This document shows positions 22,429 through 33,752 of a DNA stretch of 64,000 bases, one piece after another. Positions within the stretch are counted from its first letter, which is position 1. Every line of letters begins with the position of its first letter. Origin of the DNA: Hygrophila difformis (lineage: Eukaryota; Streptophyta; Magnoliopsida; Lamiales; Acanthaceae); assembly GCA_030278955.1 (NCBI GenBank), contig JAOANR010000005.1:8026394-8090393 (forward strand), in the 5' to 3' direction. The position numbers and the translations under genes are program-made. The notes beneath the pieces are model-generated. The model did not search any database, was not told the origin of the DNA, and saw nothing but the letters and a program-made list of their open reading frames with translations.

Positions 22429-23986
22429 CCTCCCCAAATAGGGTCCACTCCCCCAATGGTCGGAAGAGATACCCACAGTGGCCCCGCCACGAACACTAAC
22501 AGCTGAAATAAGTGGCTTACGGTCATGGCGGGTACTAGCCCAGAGCATCTCACTCTCGAAAGCGAACATGCCCAGGATAGATACTAATTATGCCTAGTCG
22601 GATACCGACTCGTAAACATAGTTAGGATATCTAATATCCTCGAAAGCATAATTCAATACAGATCACAATCAAATGTCCTTTCGGATACTGACTCGTAAAC
22701 ATTAAGTGTAAGTTATCAGTCCGCAGACTAAATACAACATTCGGGTTGCCAACCCCATATATCGGTTTACAATAGTATCACATGAGTTAGACATATCCCA
22801 GGGTGTGTCACATCCCACATACCGGCACTCGAATCACAAACATAGTGATAGAAGCAACGCAAGATTCCATCCTAAACTAAGGCATGGTAGATCTCATAAG
22901 TTTAATCAATACATATGATAGGCACTAACATATGTTAGGTCTGTTTTAAACATTTTCCGAGATCTAGAAACGAGTGAGAAACAATAAAATACGAAAAGGA
23001 ACAAAAAATGGAAGAAAACAGTAAATCGGGCGCGCAGGTGGCACAGGAGGTGCCACACTGGCACTTGTGGCGCCTGGACTGTCGACCCTGAGGTATGGGG
23101 CGCCACAGTGGCGCTCCAGGCCACTTTTTGGCGCCGCAAAGGCAATGCGGCACCTCTGAAGCATCAACAGAGGCACAATCCACGATTTTCACTATTTTCT
23201 TCCAATCTTCCCCCACTTTGAGCTAAATCATACTCTTACCTTGGAATTTGATGTCCAAACACTTCAATGGCTGCTTCCCCAAGCTCTCCCAAACTCCAAT
23301 CACCACATGCAAGCTTCAATTCAAGATTTGAAATCAAAACATCAAAAATTTGCCCAAGAACAAGAGTCCTTCAAACATGCAACCAAACACTCCACCATTC
23401 AAGGTTAGTGAGCTGAAAATCTTACTTCAAGTCTCCAAATAAGGTCACCCCCAAACTCCCAAGGAAAAGACAAGCTCCACCAAGCTCAAATCCACATTTG
23501 AACCCAAAATCCCCAAATTTTTGTCACTAGAGTTGACAGCCCCAAAATCACCTCAAGAATTCTTCAAAGATGGAGAATGGAGTGAGGAAATTACTTACCA
23601 AAGGGTATATAATCAATCCCCCAACTCCTCTTGAGCTCAAATTTGCCAAATCTCTCTCAATGACCCCTTTTTTCCACCATGTCTTCCAAAAACGGGAATG
23701 GTGCCCTAGTTTCAAGTGTGGAGTTGTGAAATGAGGCTAAGGGCTGATTTGGGGTGTTTTACAAGGGTGTGGATCGGTCATGGGCAATGGGTTGAGGATT
23801 GCACCCCTTGTCTTGACCACATAGCACACATTTGAGCATTTGAACTCTTATTCTCTTGTGGGTTTGAACCCACTTATTCTTCCACTTCATTAAATCATAC
23901 CTACAAAATATCCATATAATAAATCCTTAGTTAATTAACCACAATTAATTAAATTAATTATGTGCTAATTAAATCGGGGTGTTACA
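22429..23986 (-). mobile_element. Partial LTR of another family, target of the giant element
   Basis: Read on the minus strand it starts TGTAACACCCCGATTTAATT (ending at 23986), a typical plant Ty3 LTR start. No coding region was found. The rest of this LTR should lie left of the window, since the giant element is inserted at its position 22424-22428. It contains a GC-rich hairpin cluster at 23027-23155. Confidence 0.6.
23027..23155 (-). repeat. GGCGCC hairpin cluster in the partial LTR
   Basis: Several GGCGCC and GTGGCAC/GTGCCAC arms, for example a 7-bp stem 23038-23044 with 23050-23056. It is GC-rich against AT-rich flanks and comparable in style, not in sequence, to the CGACG arrays. Confidence 0.55.
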
Positions 23987-24002
23987 GAAACATTCAGCAG
24001 GT

Positions 24003-24493
24003 ATTATCGATATACCAATATAAAGATATTTATGAAAATGGGTGAAAGAAAAATTTCTTATAATTGTTTTAACTTAATTACAATAAAATAATTTCCTAAA
24101 TAATGTAATTAATTCGTATCACATGATATCAATAGAGTTTTAAATGAGCTTTAGATGCCATTCATAATCTCTTCTAGCAGAATTACATTTATTTATTTAT
24201 ATATGCTCATGATCAAAAATATTAATACGTTCTAAGTCGCACTAGAGTTGAAGATCAAAGATAGTAAGCTTGACCAGAACATTCAACTATTAGAAAAAAT
24301 GAAGTCTTAGATATATGTTAGATGAAATTTTGATAAATAAGTAATATTTAAATTTTAAGCTTAAAAACATAATCATTTAGAATATGATTGAAATTTAAAA
24401 TTACTATTTGCTTTATAATATATATGAACTTAATTTTAGGTTATTTAAAATTGGGTTTAGGCCTTAACTGTAAATTTATTTGGGTTTAGTAAC
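24003..24493. other. AT-rich spacer, no gene seen
   Basis: Between the partial LTR and the LINE. No frame or clear repeat beyond a TATCGATATACC word near its start. Confidence 0.45.
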
Positions 24494-24510
24494 AAATATG
24501 TAATTTTTTT

Positions 24511-26434
24511 ATTTTTTTATCTTTTTGAGGAGAAAGGATGTTTTATACCATAGCCATAACAGTTTACAAATCTCACCACAAGATTAGTGCCCAAATCACA
24601 TTACAATATCAGTATCCAATTCATCAGCACTATCACCATAATCGATTATGTCACCAAAATTAAGCATGCCCGGAATAGACGACTCTAACTATAGATCGGG
24701 ACAAAAGATATCCGATGTTTGCATGTGAAATCCGGCATCAGTACTCTACTCGACTTTGTACCAGGCATCAGCAATCCATCTTCCTGCATTAAATTTCTCC
24801 ACTGCCCAATTCTCATCCGCATCATATACGACTCATCTCATGGTCAATAGTAACAATGACGTCCTCTATTAGACCCAAACCCGACACCCTCCTTGTTTAA
24901 GAGTCTGATACACTTGGTCCCTTCCAAATCTCAACACAGATTCACCAAAGCACTTCTAGTTATACCATCATCATATGCATAAATCCAAATCAACCTTCCC
25001 AAAGATAACTATTGTGTGCCCGCCCTCAAAAATGGAGGATTATTGGTGTATCAGAAAGACATCCCCTCAAGCTTTCTCATCAACATATATTCCCTGCACA
25101 TTTCTCAAGATCATTGTATCGAAGCCAAGGGCCTGTGGGGAGGTTATATCGACACCAAGGCTAGATATGAGAGAAAGTACATAAAATGGCTAGGAGAAAA
25201 GTTAAAGGACAAAAGGGATAGGGGAGCCGACTATGTATGACCACACCAAAATTACAAACCATATTACATCAAGCGCACCTCAACGACATGGCAGCCAAAC
25301 TAGTCTGCATTCCTAAACATAAACATCATGAAGTTCATCCCATCCCCAATACATCTTACAGAATGCTATGAATTTGAGATTACCCCTTATAATCAAATAG
25401 TAGGGAAACCTCTTTTTTTTTGTTCTTTTTCTTTCTTTTTTCTTTAACACTTTTCACACTTTTTCTTTTTTTCTTTTTTTTTTCCAGGGGACTACCCAAT
25501 GCCCAAATCCATAACAGAAGGAGTGGATCAATACATTCTTCTCATTACTATTTGCCTGATCGACCATATAACCACCCAATCTCAATTTACCAAACATACT
25601 CCCACAATTTCCATTATCTACCCAACACTTCAAAATTTGCAACTGCATAATTGTAACATGGTAATGGATTCTGTATATGGAAATACAAAGTCAGTTCCCA
25701 AATGACAAAGAAGCAGTATGGTCAAAAGCAATGGAAAGGTTCGAGGTTCGAGGGGTGATGTTCGGAAAGATAATTCATTTAGGCTCAAGTATAATCTGCT
25801 AAGGGGAAATAAAGTTATTGTGTGAAGAGGTAGGCCAAACGGTTTAACCCTACTGCCCTTAGCTATCTCAATATGTTGAACTGAGTAATTGCAGGCTCAA
25901 CATGTATGATTAAGCATGATCAAGAAGTCTAAAAGAGCACCAATATTGCATTCATCTAAAAAAAAGATTTAAAACTCAGATCTCACCGTGTATTTTGTCA
26001 TTTGGCTCATCTGTTCAGCCCTCACCATCTTCTGTTCAGCCACAAAACTTTTTATTATGATTGTTCTGCTTTACATTCTCCTCAACAGCTCTTCATATCG
26101 ATCCTCTTTCAGCATGCAGTATTCCCCAACGCTTAATAATCATTCCTTCTTATTGGTTGTTATCCTTACACGCTTTTTCAGTACCAAATTTCTCTCTTAT
26201 CTTCCCCAGCGGTGCCCTTCTTTGCCCATATATCTGCTTCTTCATTGCGTTCCCTAAAGATATGCTGCACTTGTACCATCCCTGCATGATTAAGGACCTC
26301 CAAAATTGGGCCGAATTGTGCTTTAAATTGCCAAGGTAATGTGTTTGGTTCCCTCAGCCAACCAACGACATTCTTAGAATCACATTCAAAGCACAATTTT
26401 GGTAGTGGAAATCCTTAGAATCACATTCAAAGCA
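24511..26434 (-). mobile_element. 5'-truncated LINE
   Basis: Bounded by a 17-bp direct repeat AAATATGTAATTTTTTT (24494-24510 and 26435-26451), the size expected from target-primed reverse transcription. On the minus strand it begins near an RNase H fragment and ends in an A-rich tail (T-rich on plus from 24511). A 20-bp piece, CTTAGAATCACATTCAAAGC, occurs twice at the 5' end (about 26373 and 26414), consistent with template switching on insertion. The 1.6 kb between the RNase H stop and the tail has no recognised gene and may include extra material. Confidence 0.6.
26178..26396 (-). pseudogene. LINE RNase H domain fragment
   Basis: The frame reads FECDSKNVVGWL ... VQHIFRERNEEADIWAKKGT, which matches the C-terminal RNase H (RVT_3-type) of plant non-LTR retrotransposons: the ECDSK strand and the HIFRERNEEAD helix with its conserved Asp. 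The N-terminal strand with the first catalytic Asp is missing, and so are reverse transcriptase and endonuclease, so it is a dead remnant. It lies at the truncated 5' end of the LINE insertion. Confidence 0.7.
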
Positions 26435-26483
26435 AAATATGTAATTTTTTTTAAAAAATATAATTATATATTTTATAAAATAT

Positions 26484-26700
26484 ATATGTATATATCGGTA
26501 TTTTGGTATTTTCGGTATACCGAATATTTTATATTTTTATACCGATATCATACCAATAATATTCGGCACGGCAATATCCCGTAGCAAAAATTTCGATATA
26601 CCATAAATTTCGATATTTTCGGCATTTTTCGATATGGTATAAATGGTATACCTAATTTTCGATATGGTATAAACGGTATACAAAAATTTCGGTATACCTA
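26484..26700 (+). repeat. CGGTATACC short-repeat cluster
   Basis: Repeated TTTCGGTATACC, CGATATGGTATAAA and inverse forms in an AT-rich stretch. Such clusters are typical subterminal repeats of small hAT-like elements. A related TATCGATATACCAATA occurs at about 24006, on the other side of the LINE, so the LINE may have split one element. No clean TIR pair was found. Confidence 0.45.
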
Positions 26701-26704
26701 ATAT

Positions 26705-27162
26705 TGAGTGTTTTATGTGGGAATGTGATTCCCACCTGAAAGGCAGTTAATCTTATATTACCACCTCCACTTTACCTTCTTTTATACTAATTTGACTTTT
26801 ATACCCTCACTTTTTATACTTATTTCATTTTATAAATTTAAATATTTGTATTCGAAAAATGATAAATATATTAAATAAGTAATTATCATACAATAAATTA
26901 CATATAAAGAATTTTCAATATTTAAAATAATAAATGGGCTTAAATATTTCTATTGTGTAGCAAAATGACATATTTATAATATTTGTTCAATTGAAATTCA
27001 AAGATATTATGGTAAGTTAATTAGAACGGGAAATCTGAGATTCCCAATATAACAAAACGCAATAATCTTAAAACATCAAAAAATAAGATTCCCAGTAATC
27101 TTACATTCTCAGCAATCACATTCCCACTGGTAATTTAAGATCCCTCCAACCAAACGCACCGT
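26705..27162 (+). mobile_element. Probable MITE, class uncertain
   Basis: GTGGGAATGTGATTCCCACCTG near the left end and, inverted, GTGGGAATGTGATT near the right end, which finishes ACCAAACGCACCG. This wording is common in Tourist/Harbinger-like plant MITEs. The left part is homologous to the middle of the fold-back element at 61317-62320. Ends and duplication are not clear. Confidence 0.4.
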
Positions 27163-27165
27163 TAA

Positions 27166-27260
27166 GGTATTCAATCCAGGTTTTGAAAAGTCTTCTAAAA
27201 ATTTTGAGGTATTTAATACAAATTTTAAAAGGTCTTAAAAATTTTTAGGTATTCAACAAC
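27166..27260 (+). repeat. Short tandem repeat
   Basis: Two copies of a unit of about 45 bp of the form GGTATTCAA...TTTTAAAAG(G)TCTT(C)TAAAAATTTT(G/T)AGGTATT. No gene was seen. Confidence 0.5.
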
Positions 27261-27299
27261 CTAATGACTTAGACTCCATCAATTTTAATGGATTCTCTT

Positions 27300-27560
27300 C
27301 AATGTTATCACGGCGTCGCCAATCACGTAGGCGACGATTAGGCGTCCCGACGGTGGCCGATAAACGCCAAGCAGAGCCGCCTCGCCATTCAACGAAAAAA
27401 GCATCGAGGCGTCGCCAAAGTATGCCAAGGCGACGCCAGAAAACAGGAATCCACCCAGCCAAGGCGACGCCGTCGACGCCAGAAAACAGGAATCCACTCA
27501 ACCACACCCTATACCGGGCCCGCCCAGTATAAAAATCCCTAACCTTTTCATCCCTCTCCA
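27300..27560 (+). other. GC-rich GGCGACGCC-rich block with TATA-like end
   Basis: Repeated GGCGACG/CGTCGCC words, and a 20-bp sequence GCCAGAAAACAGGAATCCAC present twice (about 27434 and 27478). CAGTATAAAAATCCC near 27525 resembles a TATA box followed by a pyrimidine-rich leader. The frames here show no conserved domain. It could be the 5' end of a degraded transposon or gene. Confidence 0.3.
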
Positions 27561-27774
27561 GGAGCGTTGGTCGCCTCTTAGCATCTCCCACCACCATCCC
27601 TGCTCTCCTCCGGCTGTCGCTGCAGACGCCATCGCCGCCCAAATTTTTTGTTCAGTTTTGTGTTTTACTAATTTTTGGTGAAAGGCACAGTCTCCTTTCT
27701 CATCTTTCTCTTCTGCCTTCGACACTCATTTGCCTTCTCATATTCTACCCTAAATCCTAATAAATACCCCCACT

Positions 27775-27895
27775 TTAATTTACTTTCCTATCTACTTTCT
27801 AGAATATAGGAGTAAGAAATAAATGCCCATTTTATTTTTACTCTCTCCTATTTACTGCCTACTTTCTAGAATATAGGAGAATGTGGAGTAATAAA
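27775..27895 (+). repeat. Tandem repeat with TTTCTAGAATATAGGAG
   Basis: Two copies, about 70 bp apart, of CTACTTTCTAGAATATAGGAG with similar flanks. No gene was seen. Confidence 0.5.
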
Positions 27896-27957
27896 TACTG
27901 CTGCTTTTATTTTTTATATTATTATATTCCACTTGTGTTATCATATATTTATATATG

Positions 27958-28955
27958 GAGCAATTTCTATTCTATACCTCTGAATTATTTCAATGTATAC
28001 ATCTATAAATCCGAACTTTATTTTTAGAAAAAGATACACCCCAATTATTAAATTTTGGAACTAAGTACACTTCCATTCAATTTGTCTGTTAAGTTGTCTT
28101 TTACTGATAACTACACTAAGGATAAAAAAAAAGTATTATGTTCATAATTTTCCATTTTGACCCGAAACCCTAATCCATTGATTACACTCGTTTCCTCACC
28201 TCTTTACTTTGACCTGTATCCCCTTCCCCTATCCAGTATGTTCGCCATCGCCGGTTTCCATCATCATTACCATTTCTAAGCGAGAGTTTCATTCATCTCC
28301 ATTGCCATTCGAAAAACCTTCCACCACTAATGATTTCTATTTGTGATCCAACCCTAATCACTTCAAATAACTTCCATCGGTTTTCAACATAAAATTGGGA
28401 CACCAAAACAGCTATTATGAAAACTCCCCAGAATATACCAATAATTAAAACAAACAATAAATATAGGAGGACACAAAAATTCGACACGTATATTAACTTA
28501 GTTCTTTTTCACAAATTTGACACTCGTTATGGTGGAAGGATGAAGGTGAACGCTGGTAGGAGAGGATGATGGTGAACGTCGGTTGGGTCACGAATGACTG
28601 GCGAAACTGGAAGTTCTGAAAGAGGAAGGGAGATGGGGATGGTGATGGTTCGTTGATGGCGAGGGTTCAATCTCTAACGAATGAAATGGGTTATTGGGTT
28701 TGAGTGAACAAAATTCGGAATAAGATTTGGTTGAGTTTCATGGATTTCGGACTGAATAGGAGAAAATGTTAATAGATTATTTTATCCTCATTCATTTAAT
28801 GCCTCAATGAGACTTGACGGCCAAATTAGACGGAAGTTTAGTTTTTTCCATAATTAAAAATTTAAGGTGTATTTTTTTCCAACAAAAAAGTTCAAGTGTA
28901 CAAATGGGCATGTTGAGATGGGTGAGGGGTATACAATGGAAATTTTACATATACA
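27958..28955 (+). mobile_element. Non-autonomous TIR element, about 1 kb
   Basis: The left end (CAATTTCTATTCTATACC) and the reverse complement of the right end (AAATTTCCATTGTATACC) begin diverged inverted repeats of roughly 140 bp, which also share a GAACTT...AAAAAGATACACC block. No transposase was seen. I could not find a convincing target duplication, so the superfamily is open (a Mutator-type element is possible). Confidence 0.5.
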
Positions 28956-29473
28956 TTTAAAATATATATATATATATGTTAAATAGGTAAAATGTCATGT
29001 CATCAAATTATCACCATGGCGGTATATGGGCGCCGAGAAAAAAAAGTTCGTCGTGATAACCTTGCTCGACATTGTTACCATTGTGAATTTACCGCGCTGG
29101 ATTCCTGCCGTCCTCCATGGTATCTTCTTGCCCGATACCTATTTCAATCTTTAGTGAAGATTTTGTGAGGCGTGTGTATTAAAAAATACGTCACTGAAAG
29201 ACTTAGTTTTACCTTTTTGGCCATGAGTCCATGACATGTACATATTTCAAAATTTAATACTACTAAGTCATTGCAATGAGCAAAGATTGAGTTATAGTAT
29301 AACAATTTAAACAAACAGTACAAAATTTAGAGTGCAATTTGCGCATCCACAAATTGACTATAAAGGCCAAAATATCCTCATCCATCATTCCAAAACAGTT
29401 AAAATATTTATCTCCAAAAAACACAGAAATTAAGGGATCACAATCAAGCCAAGGAAAATAAACTCCAAAAACC

Positions 29474-29731
29474 CTAAACAGGCAACTTAGGAACAAGAAA
29501 TGGATGCTCAATGGAGGGATTCACAATTCCATCCCGGGGCCGTCCCCGGAAGGCTCCATGGTTCATCGACGGTCTTCTCTGCCACCCCCACTTTGGTTCG
29601 TTCACCCGTCGTCTTTGGCCACTGCCGGCGGAGGCAGGCACCAAGACAGGGCCAAAAGAAGCGCTAGTGATCAGAAGAAAGAGTAAGAAGCAGGGAGTTG
29701 CAATAGCCATGGCCCTAATGCAATGTGCCAT
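29474..29731 (-). CDS. Small secreted peptide precursor (candidate)
   Basis: 85 residues. An N-terminal hydrophobic stretch (about 8-25, AIATPCFLLFLLITSASFG) looks like a signal peptide. The rest is basic and Cys-free, with RRR and RR sites (about 40-54) before a conserved-looking tail MNHGAFRGRPRDGIVNPS...HPF at the C terminus. This is the plan of plant peptide-hormone precursors: signal peptide, variable part, short C-terminal active peptide after basic cleavage sites. I do not recognise the family with certainty. A second Met (residue 8) could also start translation. A TATA-like box lies 50 bp upstream. It is the only likely host gene in the first half of the window. Confidence 0.5.
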   Translation of the reverse strand: MAHCIRAMAIATPCFLLFLLITSASFGPVLVPASAGSGQRRRVNEPKWGWQRRPSMNHGAFRGRPRDGIVNPSIEHPFLVPKLPV

Positions 29732-29780
29732 GTTATTCTAATACTAATAATATTAATGCATAATCTGGTGGCTCGTGCCT

Positions 29781-29790
29781 TCATATATGG
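29781..29790 (-). promoter_or_regulatory. TATA-like box for the secreted-peptide gene
   Basis: CCATATATGA on the minus strand, about 50 bp before the start codon at 29731, which leaves room for a short leader. Confidence 0.4.
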
Positions 29791-30065
29791 ATGCCCTTTG
29801 ATATGATTGAGTGGGAGAATTCATAAGGAAAGCATAATTATATTGTAGTACAGCATAGCTTTGGTTTGTTTAGAAGGCACACTTTCATTATTCCTTTTGT
29901 GTTGGTTGATTTGTATATATACATATGTATTGGTGGCATGTATGGTGGGTCTAGATTACAATTTGATGATCTTTGATGGTATATAGTGTTTTGTGGTTGT
30001 CATGATTCTCGTCCGGTAATTGATTAGGGTAAATCTACAAATCAAGGTGGGGTTCGATAGATGGA

Positions 30066-30199
30066 TTTTTTTTTTTTTTGGTAAACAGTGACACACATGT
30101 GTCGGTAAAGGTGTGTGGGAGCCCAAACCACACAAATTACAAAGGGGGATAAAGGGGAGGGGATAGGGGGCTGGGTGGGGATCGAACTCCCAACCTATG
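30066..30199 (-). mobile_element. tRNA-derived SINE, 3' part (split by the chromovirus)
   Basis: On the minus strand it has a box B-like GGGAGTTCGATCCCC and ends in a poly-A tail (poly-T at 30066-30079). The 5' part, with a box A-like TAGTGGTCAAGT, lies at 35054-35096. An 11-bp duplication CGATAGATGGA flanks the whole (30055-30065 and 35097-35107). Rejoined length is about 177 bp. Confidence 0.8.
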
Positions 30200-30582
30200 T
30201 GTCACGGGGCGCCGGGTCCGTATCGGGACAACCGCGCACCGTGTGGCTAATAGACTGATTCCCAGCACTATTCCGCCAAACGGTCCATCCGAAGGGTCGG
30301 GTTGGACAACATCATTGAGCTATTCAGGAAACTATGGGATACTCCAATTTATATTACAACGGCAGACGAGCCCTACAGTAACTGCACAACAAAGGAACAA
30401 AAATGTGGTTAGAGACCGAAAGGCCAACTAGCCCACCCGAAGTGCCTTGCCGAGGGCACAACAGCAAGACGCTGCACAAAAGCTATACACGGCAACTAGG
30501 AAAGCAGTAAATAGAAAGCAGTAAACGGATAGGTGTCGGGACGACGGGACAAGGGCAGCCACCAGGCGGCTACCGGTCAACA
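30200..30582 (-). repeat. LTR of the chromovirus element (left, 3' LTR)
   Basis: 383 bp, nearly identical to 34666-35048; a few substitutions are visible by eye. Confidence 0.93.
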
Positions 30583-30593
30583 TTTTCCCCCCG
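30583..30593 (-). promoter_or_regulatory. Polypurine tract of the chromovirus element
   Basis: CGGGGGGAAAA on the minus strand directly before the 3' LTR. Confidence 0.8.
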
Positions 30594-30662
30594 CTGATTT
30601 GGCGATGACCTCGTCGCCGTGGTTTTCCAAAAATCTTCAATGAGCGGCTTGAGCGCATTCTT

Positions 30663-31208
30663 CTATGTGGCACGCTCCCAAGTGGTTTCTTCAAGCGGAC
30701 ATCCCGCCCACTTTACTAGGTATTCGTCATACCTCCTTTTCTTAGTCTGTGCCACACGATGTTCCAGAACAGCTTCTGGACGTTTCTTTGGCATCTGCCC
30801 GAATTCTTTTTGTGGGCGGGTCTTCAAACAGCGGTCGACATCTTCTTGGGTACCGGTGTAAAGTTTCAATTGGCTCACGTGAATGACGTTGTGCATTTTC
30901 CACCAAGAGGGCAACTGAACTCTATAAGCCACGTTCCCAACTCTTTTCAAGATCGTGCACGGACCCACATACTTCTGTAGAAACCAAGGGTCTCGTCCTC
31001 GAACACACTTTGTCAAGAGGGGGTCCGGGGCCTTCACCAGGACTTGGTCCCCAATTTTGAACTCGGGAAATCTCCTTTTCTGATCAACGTGTTTCTTCAT
31101 GTGTTTCTGAGCCTTCTTCAGGTAGCTTCTAGCTAGTTCCAAATTTTCTATCCATTCCTTCGCAAAGTTAACGGCACGAGAGGAACTCCAGCCCCGCATG
31201 ACATCCAA
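30663..31208 (-). pseudogene. Integrase C-terminal module with chromodomain
   Basis: FKIGDQVLVKAP and KYVGPCTILKRVGNVAYRVQLP form the GPY/F-type module. The C-terminal YDEYLVKWAGCPLEETTWE is a chromodomain, which places the element in the chromovirus group of Ty3. In chromoviruses this domain guides integration to particular chromatin. Here no intact polyprotein could deliver it. Confidence 0.88.
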
Positions 31209-31329
31209 CGTGTGGGGGGAGGAGGGGTTGTTGTCCTGTCACAACCTCGAACAGACTGCGATTTTTTGTGGAACATTTTTGCGAGTTGAAGCCTAGTTAG
31301 GCTGCATCTAGTAACTTCACCCAGTCCTT

Positions 31330-31875
31330 CTAGTTGCCACTCACAAAGTGCCTCAAGTACTCCTCGAGCATTGAGTTGAATCGCTCAGTTTGTCCGTCTG
31401 ATTGTGGGTGGTAGCTCGAGCTCATACTCAAATTTGATCCCATTAACTTGAATAACTCTGACCAGAATAGGCTCGTGAACTTCTGATCTCTGTCACTTAC
31501 AATGTTCTTGGGCAGACCCCAATACTTCACCACATGGCTGAAGAAGGGGTGAGTCGTGGTTTCTGCTGTGACATGCTGGGGTGCTGCCACGAAAGTAGCA
31601 TACTTAGAGAACCGATCTACCACCACAATGATGCTCCCAAGGTCTCCTACCTTTGGTAACGCCGATATGTAATCCATGGAGATGCTCTCCCATGGTCTCG
31701 TAGGGGTTGGCAAGGGTTGTAGGAGGCCCTTGATTCTGTGATGATCGGCCTTGTCTTGCTGGCAGATTAGGCATGATCGCACATAAGCTTCAACCTTCGT
31801 CACCCATCTGGGGCCAATAGTAAGCTCTTTGCAGTAAGGCCAGGGTCCGTTCCCCACCCGGATGACCTGCCCCAT
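31330..31875 (-). pseudogene. Integrase core
   Basis: Contains the end of the zinc-binding part (CLICQQDKADH), the conserved segment WESISMDYISALPKV with the first Asp, IVSDRDQKFTS with the second Asp, and QTERFNSMLEEYLRHF with the Glu. The DDE triad is visible, but the N-terminal HHCC half is incomplete and the frame changes on both sides. Confidence 0.85.
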
Positions 31876-31931
31876 GACGCTCTGTTATTAGTCGCCTCCT
31901 CAGATCTCCTCCTTTTGGAACATACAGCCGA

Positions 31932-32738
31932 TTACCCTTCGATCCAAAACTGCCTGGTTGAACCTGTTTCGATTAATTCCTTCAACTGCTTAGCAACCGG
32001 GTCAGTTTCTGATAGCTGTTTGATGAGACTCTTTACTTCTGTTGTTGCGGAACTAGCTGAGAGAGAGGCTAGGATATGCTCTCTTGCTAGGTCTTCTCTT
32101 CGACTTAGTGCATCTGCTACTTTATTTTTGGACCCCGCCTGATACTCCAAGGTTAGATCAAATTCTGATAAGAGTTCCTGCCAACAGGCCTGTCGTCCAC
32201 CCAACAACTTGGGTTGAGTAAGGAAATGACTCGTGGCACGGTTGTCGGTTCTTACGACAAAGGGTGCCCCCAGTAGGTAGTGATGCCAAGTTCTCAAGCA
32301 GTGCACCACTGCCAGAAGTTCCTTTTCGTGCGCAGAGTACCTTCTCTCAGGGTCTTTTAACTTCCGACTCTCGTAGGCGATGGGGTGGCCCTCTTGAAGG
32401 AGTACTCCGCCGATGGCGAAATCGGAAGCATCGGTTTCAACTTCGAACGACTTCTCCATATTAGGCAACGCCAACACTGGACTCGTGGTCATAGCATGTT
32501 TTAATGCTCAAAACTCTTCTTCGCATTGGGAGTTCCACTCCCACTTCTCAGTCTTCTTAGTGAGGTCCGTTAATGGTTTCGCAATGGCTGAATACCCTTT
32601 GACGAAGCGTCGATAATAGTTAGCCAGCCCCAAGAAGGACCTAACATCGTGAAAATTTCTCGGAGGCTGCCATTCTTCAATGGCTTGCACCTTCTTAGGG
32701 TCTACTCGAATCCTTCTCTCTTCAATAATGTGTCCCAA
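31932..32738 (-). pseudogene. Reverse transcriptase end plus RNase H, with internal stop
   Basis: Reads [22 protein letters not shown] and [16 protein letters not shown] (RT connection), then RNase H with ETDASDFAIGGVLLQ, YSAHEKELLAVVHCLRTWHHYL and VRTDNRATSHF, ending in NKVADALSRRED. An in-frame TGA at 32508-32510 separates the two halves. Catalytic Asp and Glu residues of RNase H are present. Confidence 0.85.
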
Positions 32739-33223
32739 GAAGTGTATCGACTTTTGTGCAAAGTAGCACTTCGAGGGTTTTGCATATAGACCACAATGTC
32801 GTCGATGTAAACAACCACGAATTCATCCAAGAAACCCTGAAGCACCTCATTCATCAGCGTACAGAATGTTGCTGGTGCATTGGTTAGACCGACCGGCATT
32901 ACCAGGAATTCGTATGCACCATATCGAGTTACAACCGTTGTTTTGGACTCATCTCCTTCTTTAATACGCACCTGCCAGTAACCCAATCGCAAGTCAATTT
33001 TAGAAAAGTACTTCGCCTTACTCAAGCGATCGAAGCAGTCTGCAGCAAGCGGGATGGGGTACACATTCCGAACAGTCAGCTTATTGAGTGCTTTATAATC
33101 ACAGCACATCCGCAATGTGCCATCCGATTTCTTTTGAAACAGTACTGGAGCCCCAAAGGGAGACTTTGCAGGCCGGATAATCCCTCCCTCTAACATCTCC
33201 ATAAGTTGGGAACGAAGTTCCAC
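32702..33223 (-). pseudogene. Reverse transcriptase, first part
   Basis: Has GGIIRPAKSPFGAPVLF, the fingers and palm motifs, SKIDLRLGYWQVRI and the catalytic [10 protein letters not shown]. Directly after YIDD the frame runs into sequence belonging about 30 codons further on, in another frame (a deletion). The standard spacer after the catalytic motif is therefore missing, which would inactivate the enzyme. Confidence 0.85.
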
Positions 33224-33237
33224 AAGCTCTGGCTGGC

Positions 33238-33747
33238 TTATGCGGTAGGGGACCTTGCAGGAGGTTTGGCTTCAGCAATCAGCTCGATCGCATGGTCCAC
33301 TCCCCTTCGTGGGGGCAACTGCTTTGGTAGCTCGTCTGGGAGGACATCTTCAAATTCTTGTAGGACGTCCTTGACTAACTCCGAAATCGGTCCTGATTTT
33401 TCTAACTCTTCGAATCGGATCGCACATAAGTACGAGGGTTCATGCTTCTCATAACCCTTATGGAATTGCATTGCCAATAGACTCTTCTGGCTTGGTTCGC
33501 TTGATTGCGTACTGGCCAGGGACCCTTGGCGGTCCCTTCGGTCGTCGTAATAATCCGTAAGCCTTTCTGCTGCTGCCATCGCAGAGTTGAGGTCATGCAC
33601 TCGCTGCCTCTGCAGCTCCAATCGCGTTCCTGGACAGAGGCCCTCCATGAAGGCGAACAACTTGTCCGTTTCGGACATGTCCTTGATGTCGAGCATCAGT
33701 GCCGAGAAAGTTTTAACATATTCTCGGACATTTCCCGTGTGTCTCAA
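33238..33747 (-). pseudogene. gag C-terminus joined directly to pre-RT linker
   Basis: Starts with gag sequence (VREYVKTFSALMLDI; LFAFMEGLCPGTRLELQRQ) and passes through a short Arg/Ser stretch into EFEDVLPDELPKQLPPRRGVDHAIEL, the segment that normally lies just before reverse transcriptase. The CCHC knuckle and aspartic protease that should lie between are absent, so several hundred bases have been lost in frame. Confidence 0.8.
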
Positions 33748-33752
33748 ATCTC

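Noticed and set aside
27253..27642. 129-codon minus-strand frame with Trp/Arg-rich text
   Set aside because: Created by GGCGACG repeats. No homology recognised.
30181..30199. tRNA gene suggested by GTTCGATCCCC
   Set aside because: Box B only. Together with the poly-A tail, the 11-bp duplication and the split 5' half, it is a SINE and not a tRNA gene.
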